Below, one piece after another: positions 48,034 to 57,303 of a stretch of DNA of 59,363 bases (positions are counted from its first letter, which is position 1; every line of letters starts with the position of its first letter). The notes under the pieces are model-generated. The model did not search any database. It was not told the origin of the DNA and worked only from the letters and a program-made list of their open reading frames with translations. Origin of the DNA: an uncultured Asticcacaulis sp. (GTDB lineage Bacteria; Pseudomonadota; Alphaproteobacteria; Caulobacterales; Caulobacteraceae). A program made the position numbers and the translations under genes. Location: NCBI GenBank assembly GCA_936940865.1, contig CAKZJB010000002.1, positions 1-59,363 of the forward strand, given 5' to 3'.

Positions 48034-49515
48034 CTATTTCATGCCGCGCGTCGACGACAGGGCCGGACGCAGGGGCATGAGCGAATTGGTGCGGACGCGG
48101 CTGGGCTCGGTCTGGGCCAGGGCCATCGGGCGGCTGGCGGGGTCCTGGCTCTCGTAGTGATAGGCGCCGGTCTTCATGGCCAGGGCCTCGGTCGCCGACT
48201 TGTCGTCCGAGCGCTTGACGTCGGCCATGGCGATCATGGTGTCGATCTCACGCTTGCGCGCCCGGAAGGCGACCATGTCCTGGCCCTGCAGCAGGTTCGA
48301 TTCCGGCACCTTGGCGCTCTTCGGATCGATCGGCGAATGATCGTGCCACACTTCGAAGTGCAGGTGCGGGCCGGTCGAGCGGCCGGTCGTGCCGACGTAG
48401 CCGATGACCTGGCCCTGCGTCACGCGCTGGCCGGGACGCACGGCGATGGCCGACATGTGGCCGTAACCCGTTTCCCAGTCGCGATTGTGCGAAATGCGCA
48501 CCCAGCGGCCATAGCCGCCCCACCACTTGGCGTCCTCGACCACGCCGTCGCCGGCCGCCAGGATCGGCGTGCCGATCGGCGCGGCGAAGTCGATGCCGGT
48601 ATGCATCTTGTTGAAGCCCAGGATCGGGTGGAAGCGCATGCCGAAGCTCGACGAAATGCGCGCGCCATAGACCGGGGTCGTCAGCAGGAAGCCGCGGATG
48701 TTCTTGCCGGTTTCGTCGAAGAACTGGATCTCGTTCGAACCCTTGGGCTGATACGAATAAAAGCGGTCGGTGCCGCCCCTGGCCTCGATTTCGGCATAGA
48801 GCAGGTTGCCGGCTTCGACCGTACGGCCACTTTCGGTGACCTTGCGGTCGAAGACAAGCTTGAAGGTGTCGCCCGACTGAATGTCGCGTTCGAAGTCGAC
48901 CTTGTGCTGGAACAGCGAAAGGACCTGCTTGGTCAGGGCCGGCGTGGCGCCCAGCGCCGCCGCCGATGTGAACAGCGAGCCGTCGAAGGTGCCGATGGCG
49001 ACGCGGCGCTCGTCACGCACCGATTCTTCCAGGGCGCGGATGCGCATGGCGCCGTCGCGGGTCGTCGTGAGGGTCAGCTGCTTGGCCGGGCCTGTGCGCA
49101 GGGTCAACCCCAGCAACTGTGCCTGCCCCGTACCGTCGGACGGCCTGGCAATGGCGGCTTCCAGCGTCATGCCGGCCTTCAGGCTGTTGACGTTGAAGGC
49201 TTTCGACAAAAGATCGGACGCGGCCTTGGCTTCGTTGGGGGCGACGCCTGTGCGCGCCACGGCGTCGGCCAGGCTTTCGCCGGCCTTCAGCGAAACGGGA
49301 ACGTCGACCGGCTGATTGTAACCCGGACGGGCGGCAGCTTCGGCGTAGGCCTGGGTTTCAAGCGCGATCGCGGTCGCCGGATCGAGCGGCTTGACGTCTC
49401 CGGGCAGCGGTGTGAGCACGCGAAAAAGGAGGGTTCCGACGGTCAACGCGGTCGCCGATGCAAAAATCATCGGTGTCAGACGGACCGGTTGGCGGCGGGG
49501 ATCGAGTTGGGACAT
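48034..49515 (-). CDS. M23 (LytM-type) peptidoglycan endopeptidase
   Basis: A 493-residue protein. An N-terminal membrane anchor or signal (MIFASATALTVGTLLFRVL, ~16-34) is followed by an OapA/LysM-like region (SLKAGESLADAVARTGV) and a long linker. The M23 zinc peptidase domain lies at ~290-400: the ligand and catalytic signatures are HTGIDFAAPIGT (H..D), GHMS and HLHFEVWHD. All zinc ligands are present, so it is likely active, cutting cross-links as MepM does. Its position directly upstream of ynbE-ydbL on the same strand, divergent from ydbH, suggests shared regulation. Confidence 0.92.
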   Translation of the reverse strand: MSQLDPRRQPVRLTPMIFASATALTVGTLLFRVLTPLPGDVKPLDPATAIALETQAYAEAAARPGYNQPVDVPVSLKAGESLADAVARTGVAPNEAKAASDLLSKAFNVNSLKAGMTLEAAIARPSDGTGQAQLLGLTLRTGPAKQLTLTTTRDGAMRIRALEESVRDERRVAIGTFDGSLFTSAAALGATPALTKQVLSLFQHKVDFERDIQSGDTFKLVFDRKVTESGRTVEAGNLLYAEIEARGGTDRFYSYQPKGSNEIQFFDETGKNIRGFLLTTPVYGARISSSFGMRFHPILGFNKMHTGIDFAAPIGTPILAAGDGVVEDAKWWGGYGRWVRISHNRDWETGYGHMSAIAVRPGQRVTQGQVIGYVGTTGRSTGPHLHFEVWHDHSPIDPKSAKVPESNLLQGQDMVAFRARKREIDTMIAMADVKRSDDKSATEALAMKTGAYHYESQDPASRPMALAQTEPSRVRTNSLMPLRPALSSTRGMK

Positions 49516-50142
49516 GGTACGCGAGCTACATCCTGTTCGTCGGTGGCTGACCGTTTCTCGGCCAACGGCAAAGGGTCTTAAAACGCATGCGGCGCCCCAT
49601 GCTTTCGACGGGAAGACCGCGGCTCCTTAAACTTCCGCCCAAAAAAGCAACACGGCGGCGGCAGGTGAATACGTCTTGTTCCAGCTCTTTTCTCGAGCCC
49701 CGGATGAGCTTCATCCGACAACATTTGCAAACCGGTACCTTGAGTCTCGGTTTCGCGGAAGGCCCTGCATACGCCTGAAAAAGGCGAAAATGAGGCAGGT
49801 TTATCCCCTGCAGGGCCGAATCCGTGCCCGGCTATAAACCGGAAAAGCGTTAATATCGGCCTACAAAGAGATTAACCGAGAGTTAACAGGCCTTCGTTCA
49901 GTCGGGGACAAAACGGCGTTGCTTTGATTTAACGCAAGAAATCGGAAAAAATCGCGGCCGAAGAAAGGCGAACGCAAATTTTGCATCCAGAGACGGCATT
50001 CCGGACGGATTTCGGCCCCAGACCGGCGTTATGCTTAAAAAGTTTTTTAGCCTATCCACAATTTTTAACGGGTTTGCGTCATAGTCGGAGACCGACGCCA
50101 TGCGAGCAGAAGCCCGTTCCGAATCGAAATGCCAGAAGTGCT
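49516..50142. other. Divergent intergenic region between M23 and YdbH genes
   Basis: A 627-bp gap with no gene recognised. It must hold the promoters of both the M23-ynbE-ydbL and ydbH transcripts. Besides the structured stretch at 49761-49817 it has a small hairpin (ccggctataaaccgg, 49838-49852), A/T-rich tracts at 49940-49990, and a single DnaA-box-like ctatccaca (50052-50060), which alone does not indicate an origin. Confidence 0.4.
49761..49817. ncRNA. Candidate structured RNA or regulatory element
   Basis: 57 bases closed by a perfect nine-base stem (ggccctgca/tgcagggcc). Inside are a hairpin cgcc/ggcg with a seven-base A-rich loop, and gcagg...cctgc, which competes with the closing stem, so two alternative folds are possible. 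It matches no riboswitch I know. It is 326 bases from the ydbH start and 246 from the M23 start. Confidence 0.35.
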
Positions 50143-53100
50143 ATGATTGAAAATCGTCCTGCGCAGACTGTGACGGCAGATGACGAAGCCCTCTGGTTTC
50201 CCGCACAGATGGGCGGGAGCGACAGCTTCCTGCGCGTCACACGGCCCGACGGCGCCCCCGAAGACGGCGATGACGGCATCGGCCTGCCCAACCCGCGTCC
50301 TCCGCGCGGGAAAGGCGGGAAGAAACCGCCGCGCAAGGGCGGCTTCCGGGCGTCGAGCTGGCTATGGATCGCGCTGTGGGGAACGGCCGCCGTTTCGATC
50401 GTCGCTGTCGCCGCGCGCAAGGAAATCGCCGCCGAATTCACCCGCGAATGGCTGAAGGGCCAGGGCGTCTCGGCAAGGGTCAAGTTCGACACCCTGTCGT
50501 TCAGCCACGTCTCGGGCAACGTCCTGATCGGCGAAGAGGCGCGTCCCGACGTCAGCGTCGAGCACTTCGACGTCGACTACACCCTCGACCTGTTCGCCAG
50601 CCACGGCCAGCCGCTGGTGCGGCTCGACCGCCTGCACGCCATTCATCCGCTGGTCGCCCTGGTGCTCAAGGACGGCCGGCTGCATTTCGGCAGCCTCGAC
50701 AAGCTGGTGCAGAATGCGTTGAACGCACCCGCCACCGGTGCGCCGCCGCCGAAACTGATCCAGCTCGACGATGTCGCCCTGCTGGTCACCACCGATTACG
50801 GCGTCGTGAAAACACGCGGCAACCTGACCGTCGCCGATGGCCGCATCCGTTACCTCAACCTCAGCCTGCCGGCCTCGCAGTTCAACGGCCCGCGCGGCGC
50901 CGGCGAGATTCGCGACGGCAGCGTTCTCGCGAAGGCGATCGCGGGCGACCAGCTGGAAGTCCACGCGGCCTTCGATATCGCCGACGCCGACGTGCGCGGC
51001 GGCGACGGCGTCGTCGAGGACAGCGACCATCCCGACCTGCACGTCCAGGGCGTAGGCCTGACGCTCGACGCCCACCTGCCCTATCGCAACGGCGCCCTGG
51101 GCCTGGCCACCCTGACCGGCCCGCTGTCGGGTACCTTGTCGGCCCATGCCGACGGCCTGCAAAGTTCGGTGGCGGCGGGAAGCGGCTTCGAGGCCAGCCT
51201 CAATTTCAACGGCAATCTCAACGGCGGCACGCAGGGGCTGAGTTATGACGGCTCCGCCCGCCTGGTGTCGCGCGCCGACAGCCTGAACGGCGGCGCCCTC
51301 GACGCCCAGGGCGTGAAAGTCACCGCGGCGGGCTTAAGCCTGCGCGCAGGCTACACCGGCAAGGGCCTGTCGGTCGCCATGACCGGTGCCGCCACGGGTG
51401 ATCTGGCGGCCTTGCGCCAGGGGGGCATGTCCGTCAAAGCCGCGCATCTAGACCTCGGCACCCTGTCCTTTGTCATGGATCCGAATGCGGCACATGGCGA
51501 GTTCAAGGGCAACCTGAAGGCTGCGCGCGCCACCGCCGGCGACCTGAACCTTGGCGCCGCCTCTGTGAATTTCACCGGTGTCGCCCGCGCCGAGAACGGC
51601 GGGTGGACGTCTGCCGTCACCAGCGACATCGCCGGCGACGGCAGCTATTCCGGCCTGTCCGCCCTGGCCGCCGGCCACCGCAAGGATCCGAAGGCCCCCA
51701 AGGACGATGCCATCGTCGCCATGGACCGCGCCTTCCGGGGCTTCGCCATTCGAATCCGCGGGCTGAAGACCGTCCTGATGTCCGGCAGCAGCGCCGTGCC
51801 GCACTACGACGTCCGCCTGAACGGCTCGGCCGAAGCCCAGCTGACGGGCGGCGGCCGCATGGTGATTGCCCCGGTGGCGGGCAAACCCCTGATGTCGACA
51901 GAGGCGCGCGGCGGTTTCGCCCTGGCGCTCGACGGCTCGAACCTGCCCAAGGTCAAGCTCGATATTACCGAGTTCGGCTATGATCCCAAGGCGTCCGCCC
52001 TGTCCGGCCGCTATGCCGTGTCGGCGCGTTTCAGCACCGCCCCGGTATCCGATGTGGCCGTCGACGTCCATGGCCAGTTCAGTTCGCAGGCCACCGGCGT
52101 CGCCGTCACGCTGGATACGCCGGCCAGGGTCACGGTCGCGTCGGCCGAACTGGGCGACCACATCGAAAATCTTTCCGCCACGGTGTCGCAAACCGGCGGG
52201 GCGATCTTCACCGCCAATCCGGCCGGCTGGCACGCCTCGGGTCTTTATTCCGGCCTGTCGCTCAGCGCGCCCGCCGAACAGGTCAAACTGGACGGCGGCC
52301 AGGGACGTTTCGATGTCTTTTCCCAGGTCGACAGCGACGTATTGGGCATGAAGCTGGCGCTGGATGACGCCACCGTCACCGATGCCCTGCCCGACGACCA
52401 GCGCCGTTTCAACGCCATGCATCTTGGCGGCACGCTCACCCAGGACCGCAAGGCTCTGGCCGGCCGGCTGACCGCGGCCGTGCCCGTGGGCGGCAAGGCG
52501 CAGACCATCGCCGCCATCACGCTCGACAACGATGTCGGGACCGGGCGCGGCAGACTCGGTTTCGACACGCACGACTATCTGACCTTTACGAGGGGGGGGC
52601 TGCAGCCCGGCGATCTAAGCCCGATCGCGGGCAACGTCCTGGCCAAGGATGTCACCGGCCGCGCGGCCTTTAGCGGCGCCTTCGACTGGGCCGGCGGCGA
52701 AACCGGCAGTCACGGCGTGCTGACCGCAACCGACATCGACTATACCGGTGCGACGGGGGTATCGCAGGGCCTGGGCGGCAGAATCGTCTTTACTTCTCTC
52801 GCGCCGCTGCAAAGCGAACCCGGCCAGGCAATCGCGATCAAGCAGATGCAGTTGGGCGTGCCCCTGCACGACCTCAACCTGAGCCTCCAGTTCCAGGGCG
52901 ACCGCATCGCCGTCGAAGCGGCTTCGGTCGAAAGCCCCGGCGGGCCGCTGCGGCTGGAACCGACAGTCCTGCCGCTCGACGGCAAGTCGCCGATCGCCGG
53001 CGCGGTCGCCTTCGACGGGCTCGATTTCGGCGCCATCGTCGCCACGACCGGCCTTGCCCAGTCCATGACCTTCAACGGCAGGCTGACGGGCCGCGTACCG

Positions 53101-53562
53101 TTCACCATCATGGGCGGCCACATCACCTTCGCCGACGGCGCGGCCGCCGCCGATGCGCCCGGCCGCATCTCGATCCTGCGTTCGGCCGTCACGGGTGTTT
53201 CGGCAACCGGTTCACTGGCGGCCAATGGCAGCCCGGCGGCCGGTTCGGCGCCCGCTGCCGATTTCAATCCGTTCCAGGACCTGGCCTTCCAGGCCATGGA
53301 ACACCTCAGCTACGACAAGCTCGACGCCAGGATCAATTCGGCCGAAGGCGGCAAGCTTGACCTCAACTTCCATATCAAGGGCCGGTTCGACCCGCCGCAG
53401 CCGCAGAAGGCCACGGTCAGCCTGTCGGACTATGTCAGCGGCAAGTGGATGCAAAAGCCGATCAAGCTGCCGTCGGGCACGCCGATCGAGCTTTATCTCG
53501 ATGTGCCGATCAATCTCGACGAAATCCTGAACGATCTCGGCCAGTTCGGCAAAGCGCAATAA
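50143..53562 (+). CDS. YdbH-like AsmA-family intermembrane lipid-transport protein
   Basis: A 1139-residue protein: a ~65-residue cytoplasmic part with basic RPPRGKGGKKPPRKGG, one membrane helix (SWLWIALWGTAAVSIVAVAA), then ~1050 residues of repeated beta-strands in the periplasm, as in YdbH/TamB/YhdP bridge proteins. The C-terminus ends in the YdbH-type block: FQAMEHLSYDKLDARINSAE, LDLNFHIKGRFDPPQPQ, DVPINLDEIL. Start at 50143. Its YnbE and YdbL partners are encoded 2.2-2.8 kb away on the other strand. It would shuttle phospholipid between the two membranes. Function inferred by family and context. Confidence 0.85.
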   Translation: MIENRPAQTVTADDEALWFPAQMGGSDSFLRVTRPDGAPEDGDDGIGLPNPRPPRGKGGKKPPRKGGFRASSWLWIALWGTAAVSIVAVAARKEIAAEFTREWLKGQGVSARVKFDTLSFSHVSGNVLIGEEARPDVSVEHFDVDYTLDLFASHGQPLVRLDRLHAIHPLVALVLKDGRLHFGSLDKLVQNALNAPATGAPPPKLIQLDDVALLVTTDYGVVKTRGNLTVADGRIRYLNLSLPASQFNGPRGAGEIRDGSVLAKAIAGDQLEVHAAFDIADADVRGGDGVVEDSDHPDLHVQGVGLTLDAHLPYRNGALGLATLTGPLSGTLSAHADGLQSSVAAGSGFEASLNFNGNLNGGTQGLSYDGSARLVSRADSLNGGALDAQGVKVTAAGLSLRAGYTGKGLSVAMTGAATGDLAALRQGGMSVKAAHLDLGTLSFVMDPNAAHGEFKGNLKAARATAGDLNLGAASVNFTGVARAENGGWTSAVTSDIAGDGSYSGLSALAAGHRKDPKAPKDDAIVAMDRAFRGFAIRIRGLKTVLMSGSSAVPHYDVRLNGSAEAQLTGGGRMVIAPVAGKPLMSTEARGGFALALDGSNLPKVKLDITEFGYDPKASALSGRYAVSARFSTAPVSDVAVDVHGQFSSQATGVAVTLDTPARVTVASAELGDHIENLSATVSQTGGAIFTANPAGWHASGLYSGLSLSAPAEQVKLDGGQGRFDVFSQVDSDVLGMKLALDDATVTDALPDDQRRFNAMHLGGTLTQDRKALAGRLTAAVPVGGKAQTIAAITLDNDVGTGRGRLGFDTHDYLTFTRGGLQPGDLSPIAGNVLAKDVTGRAAFSGAFDWAGGETGSHGVLTATDIDYTGATGVSQGLGGRIVFTSLAPLQSEPGQAIAIKQMQLGVPLHDLNLSLQFQGDRIAVEAASVESPGGPLRLEPTVLPLDGKSPIAGAVAFDGLDFGAIVATTGLAQSMTFNGRLTGRVPFTIMGGHITFADGAAAADAPGRISILRSAVTGVSATGSLAANGSPAAGSAPAADFNPFQDLAFQAMEHLSYDKLDARINSAEGGKLDLNFHIKGRFDPPQPQKATVSLSDYVSGKWMQKPIKLPSGTPIELYLDVPINLDEILNDLGQFGKAQ

Positions 53563-53610
53563 CAATTTTGGCCTTTCCCGTTCGGCGCCAAGGCTTTACA
53601 GACATGGGCC

Positions 53611-54759
53611 ATGGCAAAGCTCGACCCCGTCGCCCTCACCCAGGCCCTCATTACCCGTCCCTCCGTCACGCCCGCCGACGCCGGCGCCATGGATGTGGTC
53701 GAAAATCAACTCAAGGCGCTCGGCTTTACCTGCACCCGCCTGCGCTTCGGCGAGATCGAGAACCTCTACGCCCGGCGCGGAACCCGCGGGCCGAACCTCT
53801 GCTTCGCCGGCCATACGGACGTCGTGCCAGGCGGCATGCGCAGCCTGTGGCGCTACGATCCGTTTGGCGCCGAAATCCATGACGGCGCGGTCATCGGCCG
53901 CGGCGCCGTCGACATGAAGGGCGCCATCGCCGCCTGGATGGCCGCCGTGTCGCGCTTCGACGATCTTGCGGGTTCGTTGTCGTTTCTGATCACCGGCGAC
54001 GAAGAAGGTGTCGCCACCGACGGCACGGTCAAGGTGGTCGAATGGCTGAAAAGCCGAGGCGAGGCGATCGACCACTGCATCGTCGGCGAGCCGTCGTCGT
54101 CACAGCGCCTGGGCGACATGATCAAGGTCGGCCGGCGCGGCTCTATCAACGCCAGCTTCACCGTCACGGGCAAGCAGGGGCATGTCGCCTATCCGCAGCG
54201 CGCGCTCAATCCCCTGCCCGTCCTGGTCGACCTTTTGGCCGTGCTGAAGGCGCGCGTGCTCGATATCGGTTTCGAGTCGTTTCCGCCGTCGAACCTGGAA
54301 ATCACCACGATCGACACCGGCAATACCGCGACCAATGTCATCCCGCAGGAAGCCAGGGCGCGCGTCAATATCCGCTTCAACCCGGCCCATACCGGCCGCG
54401 AACTCCAGGCCTGGATGCAAGGGGTGGCCGCGGAACTCGCCGAGCGGAGCGGCGCGGATATCCGCTGCGACTGCGCTATTTCGGGCGAGGCCTTCCTGAC
54501 TGAGCCCGGCCCGTTCGTCGATCTGGTGGCCGACGTCATCAAGGCCCGGTTCGGTATCGAAACCGACCGCTCCACGACCGGCGGCACGTCCGACGCGCGC
54601 TTTATCCGCGACCTGTGCCCCGTGCTGGAATTCGGCCTGGTGGGCCAGACCATGCACCAGATCAACGAATGCGTGGCGGTCGACGATCTGACCGCCCTGG
54701 CCGACGCCTATTCGGCCTTGATCGAGGCGTATTTTTCGAAATTTGGCTCCGCTTCGTAA
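53611..54759 (+). CDS. dapE: Succinyl-diaminopimelate desuccinylase
   Basis: A 382-residue zinc metallopeptidase-fold enzyme (M20 family) of the succinylase branch of lysine and diaminopimelate synthesis. Active-site and metal ligands: FAGHTDVVP (His, Asp), GRGAVDMKGAIAAW, the catalytic Glu pair TGDEEG, GEPSSSQRLGDM, QGHVAYPQRALNP and the final His in QTMHQINECV. Length normal. The last 52 bases overlap the convergent truA gene. Confidence 0.96.
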   Translation: MAKLDPVALTQALITRPSVTPADAGAMDVVENQLKALGFTCTRLRFGEIENLYARRGTRGPNLCFAGHTDVVPGGMRSLWRYDPFGAEIHDGAVIGRGAVDMKGAIAAWMAAVSRFDDLAGSLSFLITGDEEGVATDGTVKVVEWLKSRGEAIDHCIVGEPSSSQRLGDMIKVGRRGSINASFTVTGKQGHVAYPQRALNPLPVLVDLLAVLKARVLDIGFESFPPSNLEITTIDTGNTATNVIPQEARARVNIRFNPAHTGRELQAWMQGVAAELAERSGADIRCDCAISGEAFLTEPGPFVDLVADVIKARFGIETDRSTTGGTSDARFIRDLCPVLEFGLVGQTMHQINECVAVDDLTALADAYSALIEAYFSKFGSAS

Positions 54760-55490
54760 GTGACCTGCGTCAGATAGAGCCCTTCGGCCGGCGCCACCTG
54801 GCCGCAAGCCGTGCGGTCGCGCGCCTCCAGCGCCGTCTTGACGTCGCCGATCGTCCAGCGGCCGATGCCCGCCTCGACCAGGGTGCCGGTCATCGAACGC
54901 ACCTGGCGATGCAGGAACGAGCGCGCGGCAAAGACCAGGTGGATTTCATCCCCGACCTGCGCGACCCGTGAAATATCGAGCGTCTTGACCGGCGATTTCG
55001 CCTGGCATTCGACGTGACGGAAGGTCGTAAAGTCGTGCGTGCCTACGAGCAGTGTCGCGGCCTCGGCCATGATGCGCCAGTCGAGCGGCTTCTTGACGTG
55101 CCAGACGCGGCCCCGATCGAGCGCCGGCGGCGCACGGCGATTGAGGATGCGGTAGAGGTACATCCGTCCCGTCGCCGAAAAGCGCGCCGAGAAATCGGGA
55201 TCGCATTCCTCGGCATCCACGATGGCGATCGGCTCCGCCGCCAGATAGGCATTGATGGCGTCGCGTACCGTTCCGGGCTTGAACGGCTTGTCGAGGTCGA
55301 AGGTCACCACCTGCCCCGTCGCGTGGACGCCCGTGTCAGTGCGCCCCGCCGCCGTCAGACGCAAGGCCTGGCCGCTGAAGCCCAGGATGGCGCGCTCTAT
55401 CGACGCCTGCACGGTCGGCTGATCGCCCTGGGCCTGGAAGCCCTTGTACGGCCGGCCATCATATTCGACCAGAAGCCTATAGCGGGGCAT
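54708..55490 (-). CDS. truA: tRNA pseudouridine(38-40) synthase
   Basis: A 260-residue enzyme that modifies U38-U40 in the tRNA anticodon stem. The start at 55490 (MPRYRLLVEYDGRPYKGFQ) follows GGAGG. The catalytic Asp is in GRTDTGVHATGQVV; other motifs are RRAPPALDRGRVWHV, TFRHVECQAKSPVK, FLHRQVRSMTGTLV and the terminal APAEGLYLTQV. A 17-residue tail after that is encoded opposite the dapE 3' end. It is the last gene of def-fmt-truA, with a G-family repeat between fmt and truA. Confidence 0.96.
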   Translation of the reverse strand: MPRYRLLVEYDGRPYKGFQAQGDQPTVQASIERAILGFSGQALRLTAAGRTDTGVHATGQVVTFDLDKPFKPGTVRDAINAYLAAEPIAIVDAEECDPDFSARFSATGRMYLYRILNRRAPPALDRGRVWHVKKPLDWRIMAEAATLLVGTHDFTTFRHVECQAKSPVKTLDISRVAQVGDEIHLVFAARSFLHRQVRSMTGTLVEAGIGRWTIGDVKTALEARDRTACGQVAPAEGLYLTQVTYEAEPNFEKYASIKAE

Positions 55491-55511
55491 GGACGCCTCC
55501 GTGGTGAGCAA

Positions 55512-55707
55512 AAGCAAGAATCCCCACCACCACATCTCGCTCGTTTGCTCGCGCAAATCTCGCTGGTGCGGTCCCCCTCCCCATTCCTGCGGAACGGGGA
55601 GGTACAAAAGGAGAGACGCCCGCTGTCTTGCACCTCCCTGTCGCGAAGCGATGGGGAGGGGGACCGCCCGAAGCTTTAGCGAAGGGGGGTGGTGGGGTTT
55701 CTTGCTT
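55512..55707. repeat. G-family element, long copy (G4)
   Basis: Inverted ends agcaagaatccccaccacc (from 55513) and its complement with one change (to 55706). Inside: ggtccccctcccca and the opposed tggggagggggacc, gcacctcc against ggggaggt. It occupies most of the 234 bp between fmt and truA, so the def-fmt-truA message must run through it. Confidence 0.75.
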
Positions 55708-55724
55708 CTTCCCTCCAAGCAAGA

Positions 55725-56657
55725 TCACAAGAACTGGTCCCCGGCTTGCAGTCCCGAGCCCTTGAGAAACTCTGTCGCATCCTGGGCCGATTTGCCTTCA
55801 CGCTGCACGCGCAGCAGTTCGACGACGCCGTCGCCGGTCGCGACCTTCATGCCCCCACCGATCAGGATCGTTCCCGCCGGCTCGCCGCTCTTTTCGTCGC
55901 TAAGACGCGACATCAGAACCTTTAGCCGCTGCGGCCCCTTGGCCGTAGCCATCATCGTCCAGGCACCCGGGAATGGCGACAAACCACGGATATGGAAATC
56001 GAGATCGCGCGCCGGACGGCTCCAGTCGATGCGCGCCTCTTCCGGCGTCACCTTTTTGGCATAGGTCGTCTCGCCGACCTGCTGTTTCTCTTGCGCGCCG
56101 CCGCGTTCGATCGCCGCCAGAGCCACCGGCAACAGGGACGCCCCCAGCGCCGCCAGCTTGTCATGCAGGGTCTGGGCGGTGTCGTCGGCGGTGATTTCGA
56201 CGCGGCCTTCAAGAATAACCGGCCCTTCGTCGAGGCCTTCGCTCATGCGCATGACGTCGACGCCGGTATAGGCGTCGCCGGCCATGATGGCGCGCTGGAT
56301 GGGCGCCGCCCCCCGCCAGCGCGGCAGAAGCGAGGCGTGCAGATTGAAACAACCGAGCGGCGGGTGATCGAGCACGGCGGCCTTGAGGATCTGGCCATAG
56401 GCGACCACGATGGCCGCATCGATATCGAGCGCCCGGAATTCGGCGATCGCCTCTTCGCTCTTCATCGATTTCGGCGTGCGCACCGGCAGACCCAACCCTT
56501 CGGCGAACTGATGGACCGGCGACGGCGTCAGCACATGGCCGCGCCCCTTGGGCGCCGGCGGCTGGGTATAGACGCACACGATCTCATGGCCGGCCGCAAC
56601 CAGCTCGGCCAGGGCCTTCACGGCGAATTCGGGGGTGCCCATAAAGGCCAGACGCAT
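55725..56657 (-). CDS. fmt: Methionyl-tRNA formyltransferase
   Basis: A 310-residue enzyme that formylates initiator Met-tRNA using 10-formyl-THF. N-terminal domain: [33 protein letters not shown], and the formyl-THF site with [20 protein letters not shown] (Asn-His-Asp type catalysis; [12 protein letters not shown] here) and the [13 protein letters not shown] stretch. The C-terminal OB-fold domain contains [24 protein letters not shown]. Length normal. It lies 62 bases downstream of def. Confidence 0.97.
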   Translation of the reverse strand: MRLAFMGTPEFAVKALAELVAAGHEIVCVYTQPPAPKGRGHVLTPSPVHQFAEGLGLPVRTPKSMKSEEAIAEFRALDIDAAIVVAYGQILKAAVLDHPPLGCFNLHASLLPRWRGAAPIQRAIMAGDAYTGVDVMRMSEGLDEGPVILEGRVEITADDTAQTLHDKLAALGASLLPVALAAIERGGAQEKQQVGETTYAKKVTPEEARIDWSRPARDLDFHIRGLSPFPGAWTMMATAKGPQRLKVLMSRLSDEKSGEPAGTILIGGGMKVATGDGVVELLRVQREGKSAQDATEFLKGSGLQAGDQFL

Positions 56658-56719
56658 ATGAAAAGACCTCGCGGCTATTTGCGGCGAGGTCTAATGTCAA
56701 TTCAGTGTGCGGACAAGCC

Positions 56720-57253
56720 TTACGCGGCTTTCTTGAGCTTTTTCACTTTCGTTACGGCTCTGTCGCGCTTCAGTTTGGACAGGTGGTCGATGAACAGCAC
56801 GCCGTTCAGATGGTCCATCTCGTGCTGGATGCAGGTGGCGTAGAGGCCGTCGGCCTCTTCCTCGATCTCATTGCCGTTATAGTCGAGATACTTCAGGCGG
56901 ACGCGCGCCGGACGCAGCACCTCGTCATAGACTTCGGGGACGCTGAGGCAGCCCTCTTCGTACGGCGCCAGCTCTTCCGATTTCCAGGTGATTTCCGGAT
57001 TGACGAAAAAGCGCGGGTTCTTGACACCCTCGGCATCCTCGGGCGCGCCTTCGGGCTTTTCCTGCAGGTCCATGACGATGACGCGGATCGGTTCGCCGAT
57101 CTGGATCGCCGCCAGGCCGATGCCGGGCGCGGCATACATGGTTTCCAGCATGTCGTCCATCAGCCGGCGCAGATCGTCATCGACCTTTTCGACGGGCTTG
57201 CAGACCTGCTTGAGGACAGGGTTTGGTACGGTCAGGATTTCACGGATTGCCAT
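56720..57253 (-). CDS. def: Peptide deformylase
   Basis: A 177-residue metalloenzyme that removes the formyl group from new proteins. The start at 57253 ([16 protein letters not shown]) is the family N-terminus. All three motifs are intact: [10 protein letters not shown] (motif 1), EEGCLSVPE (motif 2, metal Cys) and QHEMDHLNG (motif 3, HExxH). Metal is typically Fe2+. First gene of def-fmt-truA. Confidence 0.97.
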   Translation of the reverse strand: MAIREILTVPNPVLKQVCKPVEKVDDDLRRLMDDMLETMYAAPGIGLAAIQIGEPIRVIVMDLQEKPEGAPEDAEGVKNPRFFVNPEITWKSEELAPYEEGCLSVPEVYDEVLRPARVRLKYLDYNGNEIEEEADGLYATCIQHEMDHLNGVLFIDHLSKLKRDRAVTKVKKLKKAA

Positions 57254-57303
57254 GCTCGAAATGTAATTGTGCAACCGTTAAAAATCAAGAACGGTAAGGG
57301 CTC

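Noticed and set aside
50052-50060. Replication origin (DnaA box ctatccaca)
   Set aside because: A single near-match with no cluster of boxes and no origin-type genes.
49516-50142. A hidden small gene or tRNA in the long gap
   Set aside because: No tRNA-like arms or convincing start with a ribosome site was found; only short frames.
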